DNA from: Caecitellus pseudoparvulus
Lineage: Eukaryota > Bigyra: Bicosoecida
Assembly (NCBI GenBank): GCA_965644315.1
Contig: CBFFRQ010000043.1
Span: 124,001-188,000 of the forward strand
Reading direction: 5' to 3'
DNA: 64,000 nucleotides
Part shown: positions 10,241 to 23,633 of the stretch, one piece after another
How positions within the stretch are numbered: the stretch's first letter is position 1
Layout: each line of letters opens with the position of its first letter
The notes under the pieces: model-generated
The model's database searches: none
The model's input: only the letters and a program-made list of their open reading frames with translations
What the model was told of the DNA's origin: nothing
Translations under genes and position numbers: made by a program

Positions 10241-13200
10241 ATGCCGGCAGCGCTCAGCCGCCTTTTGCTTGCGGCGGCGTTTGCCGTCGCAACGCGACGT
10301 GCTTTCAGCATCGACGGCAGTGGCTTCTCAACAAGTGCGTTCCAGCTCAAACGAAGTTGAGGGGCAACCTGCAGATGGTAGTGGTACTTTGCAGCTTGAT
10401 TCACCCCTGAAGAATCCCGCTCACCGTGCTCCGCTCAAGCAAGCGTCAGTTCAATCACTCGCTGCGGCGCTCCACCCTCAGACACCACACTTTCCCCAGT
10501 AAAGTTTGACCGAAGGCTGTCCAGCACCCTACCGCAGACGGCATGCCCAAGTGGATTCACGGCTGGGGCTGGTGTCGCTGCTGGGCGCTGTTTCCACTCG
10601 AACACAACTGAGCTTAACTTCCTCGATGCTGCAGAGTATTGCCGCAGCCAGCATCCGCTATCCATGCTCCTAAAGATTGACAACTTCACTGAACTCGCAG
10701 CAGTTCGCACAGCGCTGGGGATAACAATACCCCCAGAAATGTGGACGGGCATGCAGATGCACCCTGGTGAGTGCTGCATCGGCGCACAATGAAAGCCTCC
10801 AGCGACGGCCGTGCTGACCAACCTCACTGCATCGCAGATAATGTCTTTCGTTGGTACGATGGAAGCGAACTAGCAGCTGCCATCGACTCCAGCGGTGACT
10901 TTCTTCGAGATCCAGGGGGGTTTGGAGACAACTGTGCCCGCGTCACGAGCTCTGATCGTCTGCGAGACATCGGTATGTGAGCCCAAGTCATTTTGAGAGA
11001 CCATGCACGTAGTGTTCAAATCGCCAGCCCTGTCCTTTCCTCAGTATGCACATTGTCATATGGGCCAATATGTGAAATCAAGGAGACCATTGCTCTCTCT
11101 GACATGCTTCATCACATCCCATACCCTGTCACATGGGCCGAGGCGCAGCAAGAGTGCGCGAACCTTGGCATGGTCCTGGCTGCACCAGACGGGATTGTGG
11201 TGGGCGAGGAAGACCTCTTCGCCATCAGCAGCTCGTCAGAGGTGTGGGTAGGCGTCAGCTCCTTTGAATCTCCGTCCGAAGGCCCGAGTGAGGAGTTCAC
11301 CTCGGAGACCGGCTTGCCATGGGACTTGACGTACTCCATGGCGGCAGCCGCGACAGGGGGAGACACGAGGTGTGTCGCGGCCCACAACACGAATGGCTGG
11401 CAAGACACCTCTTGCTGCCAGGCAAAGCAGGCTGTGTGCCAGAAGCCGCCCACCATTCAAGGCCCGACAGCTTGTCCACAAGGCTGGGTACTGCGCCATT
11501 CGACAGACACGTGCCTGAGGAGTGTCCGGACAGACGCGACATTTCTCCAAGGGGTGACCGCCTGTGCTGCCCATGGAGCTGCTATGTGGGCTCCCAAGGC
11601 GACGGATGACACGACTGATGTGGATTTCTTTGTGAGTGCTGGCAACACGTGGGTTGGGGCGTTGCGCGAGCCAGATGATGGAGGCACCCTGACCTGGCGA
11701 CACCTGCAAACTGGGGAGGCTGTGGCCATGCTGGGAAGCATCACGGGTCCAACTGCTGTTGCAAGTGTAGCTGGGGGGGTTCTAACCTTCTCCACGCAGC
11801 CCATGACCTCATCCGCCCGAGTGGTATGCGAGCGTGGTATCTTCGGCACAAGCAGCGTCAAAGAGTGCCCCGAAGGCTGGCTGCCGCTCCTTGGGGCGTG
11901 TGTTCGCTCTTCCTTGTGGGAAGGGGGGGCTGCAACCATGACTACAAGTGACAATGCCAGGAGGCTCTGTGTTGCACAGGGTGGAAATGACTTGATCCAA
12001 GTGCACAGTGATGAGGCTGGTTTGGTTGTGGGCGCGATGATGTCCACGTCTGGGAGCATTCCTGCCCACACCTGGGTCGGTGCTGAACGAGATGGTGGCT
12101 CTAGCCGCCCGCGCTGGAGCATGTTTGGACAACATGAAGCTTGTGATGGCACGTACTCAAACACAATTGAAGGGCAAGCTGGGTGTCCCGCTAGCTTCAC
12201 CATCACAGCTGGCCAGCGCATGGGAGTCCGACGCGACAACGGCAAGCTTCAAGCAATAAGTGCGTCAGCCAAACGACCATACATGTGTGCTGTGTACCCT
12301 GGTGCATCTTGCCAAGCCGGAACAGGGTACAAATTTTACCGAGGGAAGTGCTACGGAAGGGAATACCTCGGTGGAGCAAGAACTTGGGAAGTAGCGGAGG
12401 CAGCATGTCGCGTCCGCGTGGGCGGCATCATCGGCAGCTGGCCTGACTTTTCTGATTGGTGGGCAATGACTTACGCAGAGGGTTGGACGGATAATAACGC
12501 AGGGAGCTTGTGGTACGGATTTGGCACGTACAAGAGCACTAACAACGCGTGGATCCACACAAATGGTGACCCACTTGACTCAACTGGCGTGCCTTGGGGA
12601 GATGGTGGGTCAGATCCGTATCCAGGGCCCATGGCAGACCGATGTAGTTTCAAAGGATTCAACTCTATTGGGGTTCAGCATGCATCATGCACTTCAAGTG
12701 TTGCGTGGCGTGCACTCTGTGAGTACTTGCCGTGGACTGCCCTGTCCTGCGACGGAGACGAGCATGAATGGATGGGCCACTGCTACCACTCAAATGACGG
12801 GCACAACTTTGAGGACTCAATTGACCATTGCATTAGCAGGCCAAGCGGGGGAGAGCTCGTCTCAATCAGGACTTGGCCAGAGTGGTTGGAAGTGGCCAAC
12901 GAGGTCCAGGCTCAGTCTCCTGGTCGAGTGCACTATACTGGCCTGGTCAGCATTGGACATGCTCCTTTTTTCGGAGATGAACCGTCTGAAAGGGATGCCT
13001 TTTACTGGATCGACGGCAGCGAATCCGCGTCCTTGCAGCAGCCTTGGGCTCTAGACCAGCCTGGGAGTGAAAATGAGGACTGCGGTGCATTGACAACATC
13101 TACAACACCAGACATTCACGATTATCCCTGCACAGATAGTTTAGCTGCAGCCTGCAAGCGTCCTCTTGTGCCGCCGTGTCCTCCTGGGTGGGTATACTCC

Positions 13201-16200
13201 AAGACCATCGGCAACTGGCGTGGGACGGAGGCCCGAGAAATGTGCTACAAACGGGTAGCCGTCGCCACTGACTACGCTGCGGCTGCGGCTGCGTGTGATG
13301 CCGAGTTCGAGGGCGCCAAGCTTGTCTCCATCACCAACAAGATCGAGGACTTGACTCTGCATGGGCTGCTGGCAGACGGTGACTGGATCGGGCTCCGGCG
13401 CCTCTCGCCGTTTTCCCTGCAGTATTACTGGCCAGATGGATCGTCGGTGCAGGAAGCAGGCGCATCAACGTCCGAGTATCAGGCGCCCTGGCAGTCCACG
13501 CCGCAGTTTGGGGCGGGTGGAGACTGTGTGCACTTTGTAAGCAGTGGCAAGGAATGGGCGCAGACTTCATGCGGGGGCTCGCGCGACTTCCTGTGCGAAA
13601 TGGAAGTGCCCATTCCAAAGGCCGACTTCTATTCCGGCCGCTTGGTGGACTTTCCCTTTCCTGGATCGCCCAAGGAGTCAGCTCCGGCTGATATTTGCTT
13701 GCCACCCGAGGCACAGCCCCCTGCTCCAACAGGGCTGTGCCCCGGAGGCTGGACTGAGCTGCCCACGCACCGAGCCTGCTACAAGCTTGAAACCACCCCT
13801 GTAACACAAGCTGACGGGGAAGAAACTTGTGCAGCCTCCGGCGGCTTCCTCGCTCGTCTGGGCTCTGAGCAAGAGCTGGACGATGTGTCAAGTGCACTCC
13901 TTGGAGGCTTGGACAACACGGCCGCTTGGGTGGGGCTGTCAGATGAAGATGCTGAGGGCACATTCATCTGGAGCGATGGGCGTCAGATGCAGTACGGCCA
14001 TCGTCTCTCCGGAGGCAACACCCTGCAGAGTGACTGCGCCAAGCTGACCAAGGTGAACGGACAAGTCAGCATAGCTCCTGCTTGGTGTGTTGAGGAGGTC
14101 AGACCTCTCTGCAAGCGGCACCTGCACACCCAAGGCGACACGGGGTACGTTCCGCTTCCAACTGGAAGCACGTGGACCGAGGCGAATGAAGCCTGTGCAA
14201 ACATGATGGGGCACCTGGCAGTGCCTCGATCAGTGGCCCAGGTGTCGTACCTGCTGGACACAGTGCTGAACGGGACCACGGGCCGCATCTGGACCGGGCT
14301 GACATCGCAGCCTGCAGGAGACGATGCCACTTGGCAAGCCTCTGACGGAGGTTCCTTCCCCCACGAAGTCCCATGGCTGTTGGGCCACCCCGCAGCGGGA
14401 AATTCCCACTGTGTCGTGGCGCGATTTGACGGCACCTTGCAAGATGTGCCGTGCTGCACGGCGTTTCCGGCGGTGTGTGAAGTGCCCGGCGCGTCCAGAG
14501 GGTGCCCTTCGGGCTGGTCTTGGTTTGGTGGCTTCTGCTACCGTCGAACTGTTGGAGAGTCTTTGAACAGAGCCCAAGCAACGGCACGATGCATGGAGCT
14601 TGGGGCAGCACCTGCCAGCTTGAGGTCCCAGGGCCAGCTAGACTGGCTTAAAGGTGTGATGACAGCGCCTGTGTCCCCCCACTCCAGTGTTTCTCTGGGT
14701 GTTCTCGTCAACGACGCTGTAGATGACTTTGAACCCGTTGACCCAGTTGCATTTCGAGCATCCGCCCCAGACTGGGCTGGTGGAGTCATTCCTCCCCATT
14801 CAGCCGATTTCTACCTTAGGACGACCCACAACCCTTTAGGCAGCCACGGTGCCGATTTAGGAGTAGTCCCCTCGTCGGCGACATCAGATGTGGTGTGTGA
14901 GCGCCCAGGGGTTGGAGGCGAGTTCTTCGCATGTCCCAGGGGCTGGCTGCCCCTGCAGGACAGGTGTGTTTGGGAGTCCAGCGTGCGCACCGACGGGCAG
15001 CTAGGCTACGCTGGCGCCCGCGCGCCTGCAAGTCTTCCATGGGGGACTGCACGTGCCGTTTGTCAAGCCTGGGGCGGCAGCGACCTGCTCCAGGTGGATG
15101 TGCCGCGGATCCGTGACGTTGCTGTGGCTGTGGCAACCATTGCAATTGGAGCTGAATCTGGCGGTGGTGGCGCGTGGGAGTTCTCTGCTCCGCCAGGTAG
15201 CAACTTTTTGACGACTGCTAGCAACGGTGCATCAAGTCGATGGCAAGGCGGGTCTGTCGCGAATGTTGGAGCAGGCTTGGGGCTGGCAGTTAACAGCGCA
15301 GGGTTGTATCAAGACATGCCGGCGAACTCAAAGTCACCGTTCATGTGTGAGATGCGGCTTGGAGACTCGGTGGCATGCCCTGCAACATACTCTCAAGTTG
15401 GGTACAGCTGCCTGCGGGCAATCAGCGCGCCTGGGACTGTGACAGCCACGAATGCCAGGGAAACTTGTCGAAATGAAGGTGGGATGCTTGCATCCGTGTC
15501 AACGGCCCGGGAGCTCGAGTGGATGCTCGATACGATTACGTCTGATGCATGGGTGGGCGTTCAGTGGCCCTCCAATGCGATGCCGACGAATGCGGACGGT
15601 GCGCCCATTTACAGAGGCAAACTTGACTTCTCCGGCTCTGACACGGCCGTGAAGCTGATTGATGGCACTGGCGCCCTGCAACGTGCATCACCAGGGACAA
15701 TGCTGGACTTCGCAATCTGCAAGTTGCCTGGCTTTCAGCTATATTTGGAAAAGCCCGTAAGCTTGACCCACATTTGGGGCTCAAGTGCGTACGGTCGCTC
15801 CACGGCGGGCAGCTTCAACGTCGCAAATAGACGAAGGCTCGCAACAAGCCTGGGTGGCGACCTTCTGACCTTCAATAATGTGGACGAGATGATTTATGTT
15901 GAAGAAAATGTCGTGACAGGTGGAGGAGAAGCTGTTGCATTTTTCCGCGAGGGATTTGAGGGTACAGCAGAAGATGACTTTCGCTGGGCAGACGGCAGCA
16001 ACGACTTGTTTGGCGCCAGCTTGGGTTCGCACGGTGGGAGCACAGCGTGTGCAAAGTTTGACGATTCTGGATCTTTCACTGCCATCGATTGCACCGTTTC
16101 AGAGAATGGCGCCATGGAAGTGCCCATCATTCCAGCCTGCCCGCCGAACATGGCGCCGCACGGCGGGCGATGTGTGGGATATCCTGCTGGGACTGGCGGA

Positions 16201-19200
16201 GGCACGTACGTTGCGGGCCAGGGCAGGTGTGAGCAACATGGGGCAGACCTGGCGTCGGTCTCCACTTTCTTGGACCACTTTGCCATTGCAGAGCGACTGG
16301 ACGGTGTGGTGGGTGGCAGCTACCCGAACTCGTTCTTTGGCCTGAGGCGACAGGAAGGCAATGGGGGAGACGACTGGCTGTGGACTGACGGCCGGCTGAT
16401 CTCCGACGAACCCTCCAGCTGCCAGACAGGTACCGGCACATACTGCAGCTGGCGTCCTGGAGAGCCCAACAGCACGCCTGGGGTCGAAGACTGTGGAAAC
16501 TTGGGGCTGTGGAACAACGATGAGTGGAATGATATGTCCTGCACCACATCGATTGCTGCAATATGTGGTATGCCGTATCTGCTGCGCCACTTCGACCCGG
16601 GGAAGCACGCAATGCTCTCCATGTCCACAGTTGGTGATGACATGGTTCCCGCTGCTCCCAGCTCAACCACCACGCCGTTTCCCGCTGCAACGTGTGGGGC
16701 ATCGGCATCGGCAACGCCGACGGCCTCGGTGAGCCCTGTTTACACTGTGTCAGGCACGCCGTCGCCTAGTCGATCCGGCACACCAAGCGTCAGCCCGACA
16801 TCAACAAGTACACCGAGCAGCACATCCACGGTTACTCCAACCAAAACGGCAACGCCAAGCACGAGTGCGACGGAAACCCCCACGCAGACGCCGTCGCCCA
16901 CATCCACTGGCACGCCCAGCGTTACAGCCAGCGTGACGCCCTCCCAAACCACGACAGGCACGCCCAGTGTCACCGCCACACAAACCATGACAGGCACACC
17001 CAGTGTCACTGCATCGCAGACCATGACAGGCACGCCCAGCGTGACGGCATCGCAGACGGCCAGCGTGACTGCCTCCCAAACTGCCAGTGTGACGGCGACA
17101 CAGACCATGACTGGCACACCCAGCGTGACTGCGTCGCAGACGGCAAGCGTGACGGCGTCTCAGACCGCCAGCGTGACCATGACCGGCACGCCAAGCCAGA
17201 CGATGACGGGGACGCCCTCCAACACTGCCAGCGTGACTGCGTCCAACACTGCCAGTGTGACTGCGTCCAACACTGCCAGCGTGACGCCTTCTAACACGGC
17301 CAGCGTGACGCCCTCCAACACGGCCAGCGTGACGCCCTCCAACACAGCCAGCGTCACGAGCACGCCATCCAACACGATGACGTCGACGCCCAGCGTGACG
17401 GCGACGTCCTCCGTGACGCCCACTTCCTCCCAGACGCCGTCGCCCAGCGCGCCCCACTGTCGCCCTCTGCCACGTGTGGCAGGCGGGGGCTCCTGGACCT
17501 GTGAGCGTCTGGGTGTGGCGGTGAACGGGACAGACCGGTACACGGGTCTGGACACGGAGTGTGTGGCACGGTGCACGGCGCCCCTGCTGCCATGGGGCTT
17601 CACACGGGCTCGGTGCAGTGGCACGAGTGAGTGGGCGTTTCACCTGGCCGATGGGACTGTGCTGTGGACGGCGTCTGACAGCGACATCGCGGCGGGGGCG
17701 TTCCCGGCTGCTGTGCAGTGTGTGGATGCGCGGCCGACAGGTGCAGGGGCAGTGACTGCTGTGGACCCATGCCAGCTGAATGCTGTGGTGTCGTGGGCTG
17801 ACTCTGCGCCACGTGTGCCGCTGCCTGCTTTGACGTGGGCCACTGTGACGGCAGTGGGCAGTGGGCTGGCGTGGATGGGGCCTTCCAGTGCGTCCACGGA
17901 TGGCAGTGTGACGGCGCCTGCGCCTGTGCCTCTTGCGGGCTCCCTGTCTGCAGGGTCGCTCGGGGCGCGGAGTGAGCTGGTGTCGCAGTGGTCTGCCATA
18001 GCGACTGCTCACTCCAACGGCATGCAGTACTACAGTGTGTGGACGTGGCAGGGCAGTGGCACACCCAGCCAGGCTGCACTGGTGCAGAATGGCACGCTGG
18101 TGGCGTTGGCTGGCAGCCGTGCTGCATTCGAGAGTGCGACGGGCGGCACGGTGGGCGCGTCAGTGGAGCGCAGCGGCAGCATCGTGCGTGCCATGAACGT
18201 GCAAGGTTTGCCCGAGGACCGGCTGCTGCGGTTCTACACCCGTGCAGGGAACTCCCTGGGCCAGAGCGCAGCGTCGGCGCCGTTCAGCCCTGTGCGGCTG
18301 TTGAGCAGCAAGTGCGACTTGTTCAGCCTGACAGTGGACGCCCGTGCTGTGGAGAGTGTGGACGTGTTCAACACGTCTGGCGCGTATGCCCGGCCGGCTG
18401 TGAGCGGCGCGTCCCCGCTGGAAGCCTTCGATCACCAGGGCAGTGACACTGCCGGCGCAGGCGGGGTGGTGGATGTGTCACCGAGCTCCATTGATCCGCG
18501 TCTGGGCAGGGCCGCGTGGCTGGGCGACTTGCGTGTGCCTGGTCAGCCCACCTCTGCGTCTGTGGAGACGCCCCTGTTGCTGTCTGCGGGCTCGACGCCG
18601 CTGGGCCTGGGGTTCGAGGTCGTCATGCCGAACCAGCCAGGCCCGAACGAAGTGGTGGTGGTGCAGTGCAGCGGGAGTGTACCGGGCGCTGTGCGTGTGA
18701 CGCCTGAGCAGTTCTCCCTGGACGCCAGTGTGGGCCCAGGCGGCATGCGGCAGTGGTTGCGGGCTGCTCCGCTGTCGCTGCGGGGCGTGAGCTTCCTGGC
18801 GCCCGAGACCTGGTCACGGGCCTTTGCAGTGACGTGTGTGATCACGTCCCAGCTACAGGGCGTGTCGTCTGGTCTGCAGGTGTACGCAGGCCTGCCGCCC
18901 ATCAGCGTGCCGTTTGCCAGCGTGCCGACAGTGTACCCGTTTGTGGGGGATGTGTTGATTGCGCTGCCGGGGGGCACAGGGTGGATGTCCAGCTGGGGCA
19001 GTGGTGGGGGTGACACGGGCGTGCCGGGGCGAGGCCTGGCGTCGCTGTCCACGAACTACAGCCGCATCCTGGCAGCGGCATCTGCGGCGCCCTTTGAAGG
19101 CAGGGCGGGGGACGGCAGTGGTGTGGAGGGTGACTCGCCGTTCACCGTGTTCACGGGTGTGGAGTCGCGGGATGGCGGGGACTACTTCGTCGTGACGCTG

Positions 19201-22200
19201 GGCGGCCTGCAGGACATCGTCATCGTCGCGGACTGCAAGCACCGTGTGCGGTGTGTGCCGACGACTGCAGTGCCAGGTTTCACACCGCCTGCCTCCAGCG
19301 CGGGTCTGCCTGTGCAGCCGTTTGCGTTTGTGCCAGGTGCACAGGTGTGGCTGGGGGACATGCAGCTGAACGTGTCTGCCGTGTCCAGTGACGGTCTGGT
19401 GCTGCGGCTGAGGATGCCATCGTACAGCAGCATGTGCCCCTCTGAGGAGGCATGTCGAGGCCAACGTGCCTACCGCGCGCTGTGGGTGGCCAACCCGCCC
19501 ATGGTGCCGGCTGAGTGGGTGGAGCACGTGAGCTCGACATGGCGTGCCCGGGCGGCAGGGACTGCCGTGGAGGACTGGGTGGAGGCGGGGCACCCGCTGT
19601 TCGTGGCGGGCGAGGCGGCGTGGGCATCTGCTCGGAGTGCCGGGACACTGCGTGTGGCTGGTGCGGGGGCTGGTGTCGTGCTGGGGGGTGTGTCAGCGTG
19701 CCCCCTGGCGTGCCCAGGCGCTGGCAGTGCAGCTCGTGCATCCCTGCCCACTGGCGCTGCTGCCGCCTCGCGCCGTCTGCAGACAAGTGCGTCTGCACCT
19801 GGAGAGCAGGCACACTCACTGCTGGGGTACGGGACATTCGTGACGGCGTCGTGTGTCGGGTACACGCCGCCTGGGCCAGTGTGCCGTGATGCCACCGACC
19901 CTGGGCATCGCAACTGTGCATTTGGCGCTGGGGATGACTGTGTGCGGTGTGGGGTGGGTGAGCTGTGTCCGGGAGGGTACCGTCGGTGGCCCAAGCCTGG
20001 GTACTGGGTGGCGTCTGAGGACTCCCGTGTGACGGCCAGCGCGTGTGCGCCTCCGTCGCTGGAGCGGTGCACAGGGTGGAACTACACGACGTCCACGGCG
20101 GCATGTGGTGTGGGGTATGAGGGCCGTCTGTGTGCGCTGTGCAGCAAGGGCTTCTACCCGAAGGACACTGGGGCTTGCACGCCATGTCCCAAGAGCCAGG
20201 GCGGGCTGGAGCTGGTGCTGCCGCCGCTGGCCTTTGCAGGGGCAGCCTTCGGGTTGTTCCTGGTGATGGCGACGGCCATCCGCATCGTGACGGCCATCAA
20301 GGGCGGCTCCTTCGCAGGGGGCATGAAGCGAGCGGCGCAGTTTGTCGTGTGGACGGTGAGCATGCTGCAGGTGATTGTGCAGGTGGGCAAGGCAGCCAGC
20401 CCTGGCCTGCCGCCGTACTTGCAGTCCCTGTACACACAGCTGAACGTGTTGCAGTTTGACAGCTCTGGTCTGGTGCCGCCTGCCTGTCTGGACCAGGCGC
20501 CGTTTACGGCTGAGAAGACGACGATGGGCATCGCGTTGGGGTTGTTGGTGCTGACGGTGGTGATGACTGCGCTGAAGGCGGAGAAGGCGGGGGGCAAGGG
20601 GAAGGGTGAGGCGGAGGGTGTGGACCCCCGGGCGGCTGTGGGTGTGTGGGGGAAGGTGAAGCCCCTGCTGCGGCGACTGACATTCACGTTGATGACGCTG
20701 ATGTATGCGATTGTGTGTAACACGGTGCTGGGGCTGTTGTTCTGCAGCCGCGAGCTGGTGGATGATGGGGGTGAGGTGGTGGAGAAGTGGCTGTTGGTGA
20801 GCAATCCCTTCTACGAGTGCTTTGCAGAGGACCACGTGGTGCCTGGCGCCATGGCGGTAGGCCTGTTACTGCTGTATGTGGTGGGGTACCCCGTCCTGAC
20901 GTACTTGTGGGTGCGTCGCAAGATCCACAAGGTGATGTTGAAGTCCCAGGCTGCCCAGGCGTATGCCCGTGCGACAGCCAAGGTGAACGCGGTGAAGGCT
21001 GCCCGGGCAGCTGTGAAGGCCAGTGGCAGCGCCGCCAAGTTGAAGAGCAAGGCCATCGCGAAGAAGGTGCGTCGGCAGTCCATGGCGGTTGGCAAGCGGG
21101 TGGTGGACCCGGTCGAGGCGGCAGCTGTGGCGATGGGTGACGTGGGTGGCTTTGACAGCGACGAGGAGAGCTTGCTGGCACAGCACCTGAAGGTGCATGG
21201 GGGCGGGGGCGACGGGAAGGAGGGGCCCCGGCGTGTGGACCTGGGTGAGCTGTACTTCGGGCAGGGCGGCGTGATGTCACGTGGTGCCGCTGCTCGGCTG
21301 GCGTCCTTGCCTGCATCTGTGGTGAGTCCTGTGGTGAAGGCGAAGGCTGTGGCAGCTGCCGAGGCGGCGGCTGGTGCGGGTGGTCGGGTGCGCAAGAAGC
21401 GCTTCTCGTTGATGCCCACGCGAGGGGCAGCGGCCAAGACCGCCGCGGCACCTGCCCTGCGCAGTGCCGGTGTGGGGGGCGCCAGCACCGCGAAGGGCGG
21501 CACGCTGAACCCCATGTTCGTGAGGGCGCGGCCAGGGTACAAGGCAGATGCCGAGCTGCTGATGCGGGCAGGCCGGCTGGGGTCACGTGCGGCGCTGCCG
21601 GGTGGTGCGTACGCCGGCCTGTCTGCGGCACAGCACTTGCTGATGCCATCTGAGAAGGCTGTGCAGCTGCAGAGTGCAGATGCCTTCAGCATTCGCGACC
21701 CCGAGGAGCTGGAGCAGGTGGCGGCGTACCGCAGCACGGTCATGTCGTCGTCCTTCGGGGCGATGGATGCCGTGCGGCAGCGGGCTCGTGCGCTGCGGGC
21801 GGGTCTGGCAACGGGCCAAGACGACGCGGAGTGGCTGCGGAAGGATGTGCATGGGCTGTACGTGGCGCGCACAGCGTTCCACCCGATGTTGAGTGACCCT
21901 GCAGCGTACAGTGAGATGAGCGTGGGGCGGCGTGGGGGGGGTGCCCGCAGCAAGGCCAGCCCCAGTGTGGGCACGGCGAACCCCCTGGCCATGTTGAAGC
22001 ATGGCATGCGAGGGGGGGATGTGGGCGCTCCTGCCGCGACACCGACAGCCAGTGCCAAGCGTGGTGGGTATGGCGCCACGCTGAAGGCGCGTGTGGTGCA
22101 TGGGCAGGTGAAGGGGGATGATGCCGACGACGAAGATGCGGGGGCTGGTGGCGGGTGGTGTGCGTGCTGCGGGTGCCTGTGCAGCTGCTGCTTCTACGCC

Positions 22201-23403
22201 TTCTGCTGCTGCATCTGTGCGCTGTGCTGCAGCAAGTGGTTCCAGAAGGTGGCCAAGGCCCAGCGTGCGCTGGGGAAGAAGTGGCGCCACCGCAACGACG
22301 CCAAGTCACCTGAGGAGGCTGAGCTGCTGCACATGATCAACACGGCGCCTGCCCTGGTGCAGAACAACACCCTGGCGCACTTCCTGGACAACGACTACAA
22401 GGCGGTGTACTTCTACTACCGGCACTTGAACATGCTGGTGCTGCTGGCGCTGTCAGTGACGGTGGTGTTCTTCGCGGCGCCAGAGTCGCAGAACGTGGCG
22501 TTGTTGAAGTTCTTCATCACCTTCCTGGTCGTGAGCAGCGTCGTGGTGAGCATGGTGTACGAGTCGCCCTTCCTGGACAACGAGAAGTGGAAGGAGAACG
22601 TGAAGGTGTACTCCCTGACGCTGGCCGTGACGGCGGGGCTCATGAACTACGTGACGTTCATGGAGGGGGAGCTGAGTGTGTTCCCATTGGGGCGGAACGG
22701 CGGGCGGAATCTGGCAGTGCTGGTGTTCATCATGTCCATGGGCCTGTTCTTGACGTTGTTGACGTCCTTCTGGCGTGTGTTGATCATGGGTGCGGAGGCG
22801 GAGGCCAAGGCCTTTGCCCGTCGCAAGCGGCGTCTGCAGCGCACCGTGGTGGACCTGCCTGAGGAGCGCCATGTGCGGTACCAGGCGGGGGGCAACCCCA
22901 TGGTGTTCCGCACTCTGCAGGACAAGCTGGGTGCAGCTGGTGGGAAGGGCAGTGGGGGTGGTGGGGGTGGTCCCGCCTCGTCGGCTGCCTCGCGTGATGG
23001 CGCCGGGCACGTGCGGCGTGCTCGCATGTCTGTGGTGGCGCAGAGCATGATGAAGGGTGGCAAGCGTGTGGCTGGTCGGCGGGGGAAGCAGGTCAGGTCA
23101 GGTGGGGGTGAGAAGGATGAGCCCACGTCGCGGCTGGAGGTGGCGGGCAAGGGAAGTGTGGACCTGGGCGGTGACGGTGAGAGCGGGCCGGGTGCTTTGA
23201 ACCCAGGCGTGGTGGGTGCCCGGATGGTGCGCCGTGAGCAAGCAAGCGTGACGCCGCTGGCGATCGGGCAGGGCGCGGAGAAGTGGCGCGCAGCGTACGC
23301 GACAGCTGCGGCGCAGCTGAGCGTGATGAGCGGGCGGGAGCGGCAGCAGATCTTGCGCGATGCGGCGCGTGAGCGGGCGTATGCGAAGCGCCGCATGTGG
23401 TAA
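10241..23403 (+). CDS. Giant multi-C-type-lectin polytopic membrane protein, copy A
   Basis: Four exons: 10241-10334, about 10413-10766, 10838-10972 and 11045-23403 (about 4313 residues). The ATG at 10241 opens a signal peptide (LLLAAAFAVAT). The first C-type-lectin domain (CTLD) is split over exons 2-4, so the in-frame ATG at 10993 lies inside an intron and is not the start. About 14 CTLDs follow to nt 16600, each with CP.GW..., W.G and a closing C-x-x-P-like end. The last keeps EPN (16462) and WND (about 16525). Next come a Ser/Thr-Pro stalk (16740-17450), a 2.7-kb ectodomain ending in a Cys-rich GCC2/3-like module (19930-20190), five membrane helices (20200-20915), a 1.2-kb basic/acidic cytosolic stretch, a Cys cluster (22162-22236), four more helices (22426-22790) and a charged tail. 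The role is unknown; a cell-surface sugar or prey receptor is an inference. The 3' half is a near-copy of copy B. Confidence 0.85.
10335..11044 (+). other. 5' intron cluster of lectin copy A
   Basis: Three introns are inferred: 10335-10412 (GTGCGT...GAAG; the end at 10439 also fits phase), 10767-10837 (GTGAGT...CGCAG, 71 bp) and 10973-11044 (GTATGT...CTCAG, 72 bp). All are phase 1. Removing them yields one open frame with a signal peptide and a complete first CTLD (CPSGF, GRCFH, EYCRSQ, MWTGM, RWYDG, closing Cys). No intron is needed in the next 12.3 kb. Confidence 0.75.
16740..17455 (+). repeat. Ser/Thr-Pro tandem repeats coding for the stalk of copy A
   Basis: Degenerate tandem repeats code for units such as TGTPSVTASQT and NTASVTPS. 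Several 24-bp units (TCCAACACNGCCAGCGTGAC-like) are perfect or nearly so at 17217-17355. The product is a long, probably heavily O-glycosylated stalk between the lectin array and the rest of the ectodomain. Unit number and order differ slightly from copy B. Confidence 0.9.
16800..23403 (+). repeat. Arm A of a 6.6-kb near-identical inverted duplication
   Basis: From the Ser/Thr stalk to the stop codon, copy A matches the reverse complement of 29327-35930. Over about 2,150 shared residues I count roughly 25-30 amino-acid differences, most in the last 150 residues. Before the stalk, the two genes share only domain order. After the stop the sequences are unrelated (TAATTTGCGG against TAGGTGGCAG). 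Confidence 0.9.
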
Positions 23404-23633
23404 TTTGCGGCATTGTTTTGTCGCATTTCTTTCTTGTGAATATCAACTAACTGAAGTACTTGTTCTCAATCTGGAGCGTTTGTGTTAGTTAACCAGCATC
23501 CCGCTCCCGACAACAATTCATGGATTCTGACCCACTTCACGCGGTGTTTGGGTTGCTGGGCTCTTCCCCTTGCCCTGTGCCCCGGCTTTGCAGTGCTGCA
23601 CGAATTGCCTCTGGCGCTTGCAGCTGAGCAGGC

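Noticed and set aside
10993-11046. ATG at 10993 as the start of lectin copy A
   Set aside because: It lies in a 72-bp intron. Upstream exons supply a signal peptide and the first half of a C-type-lectin domain with matching phases.
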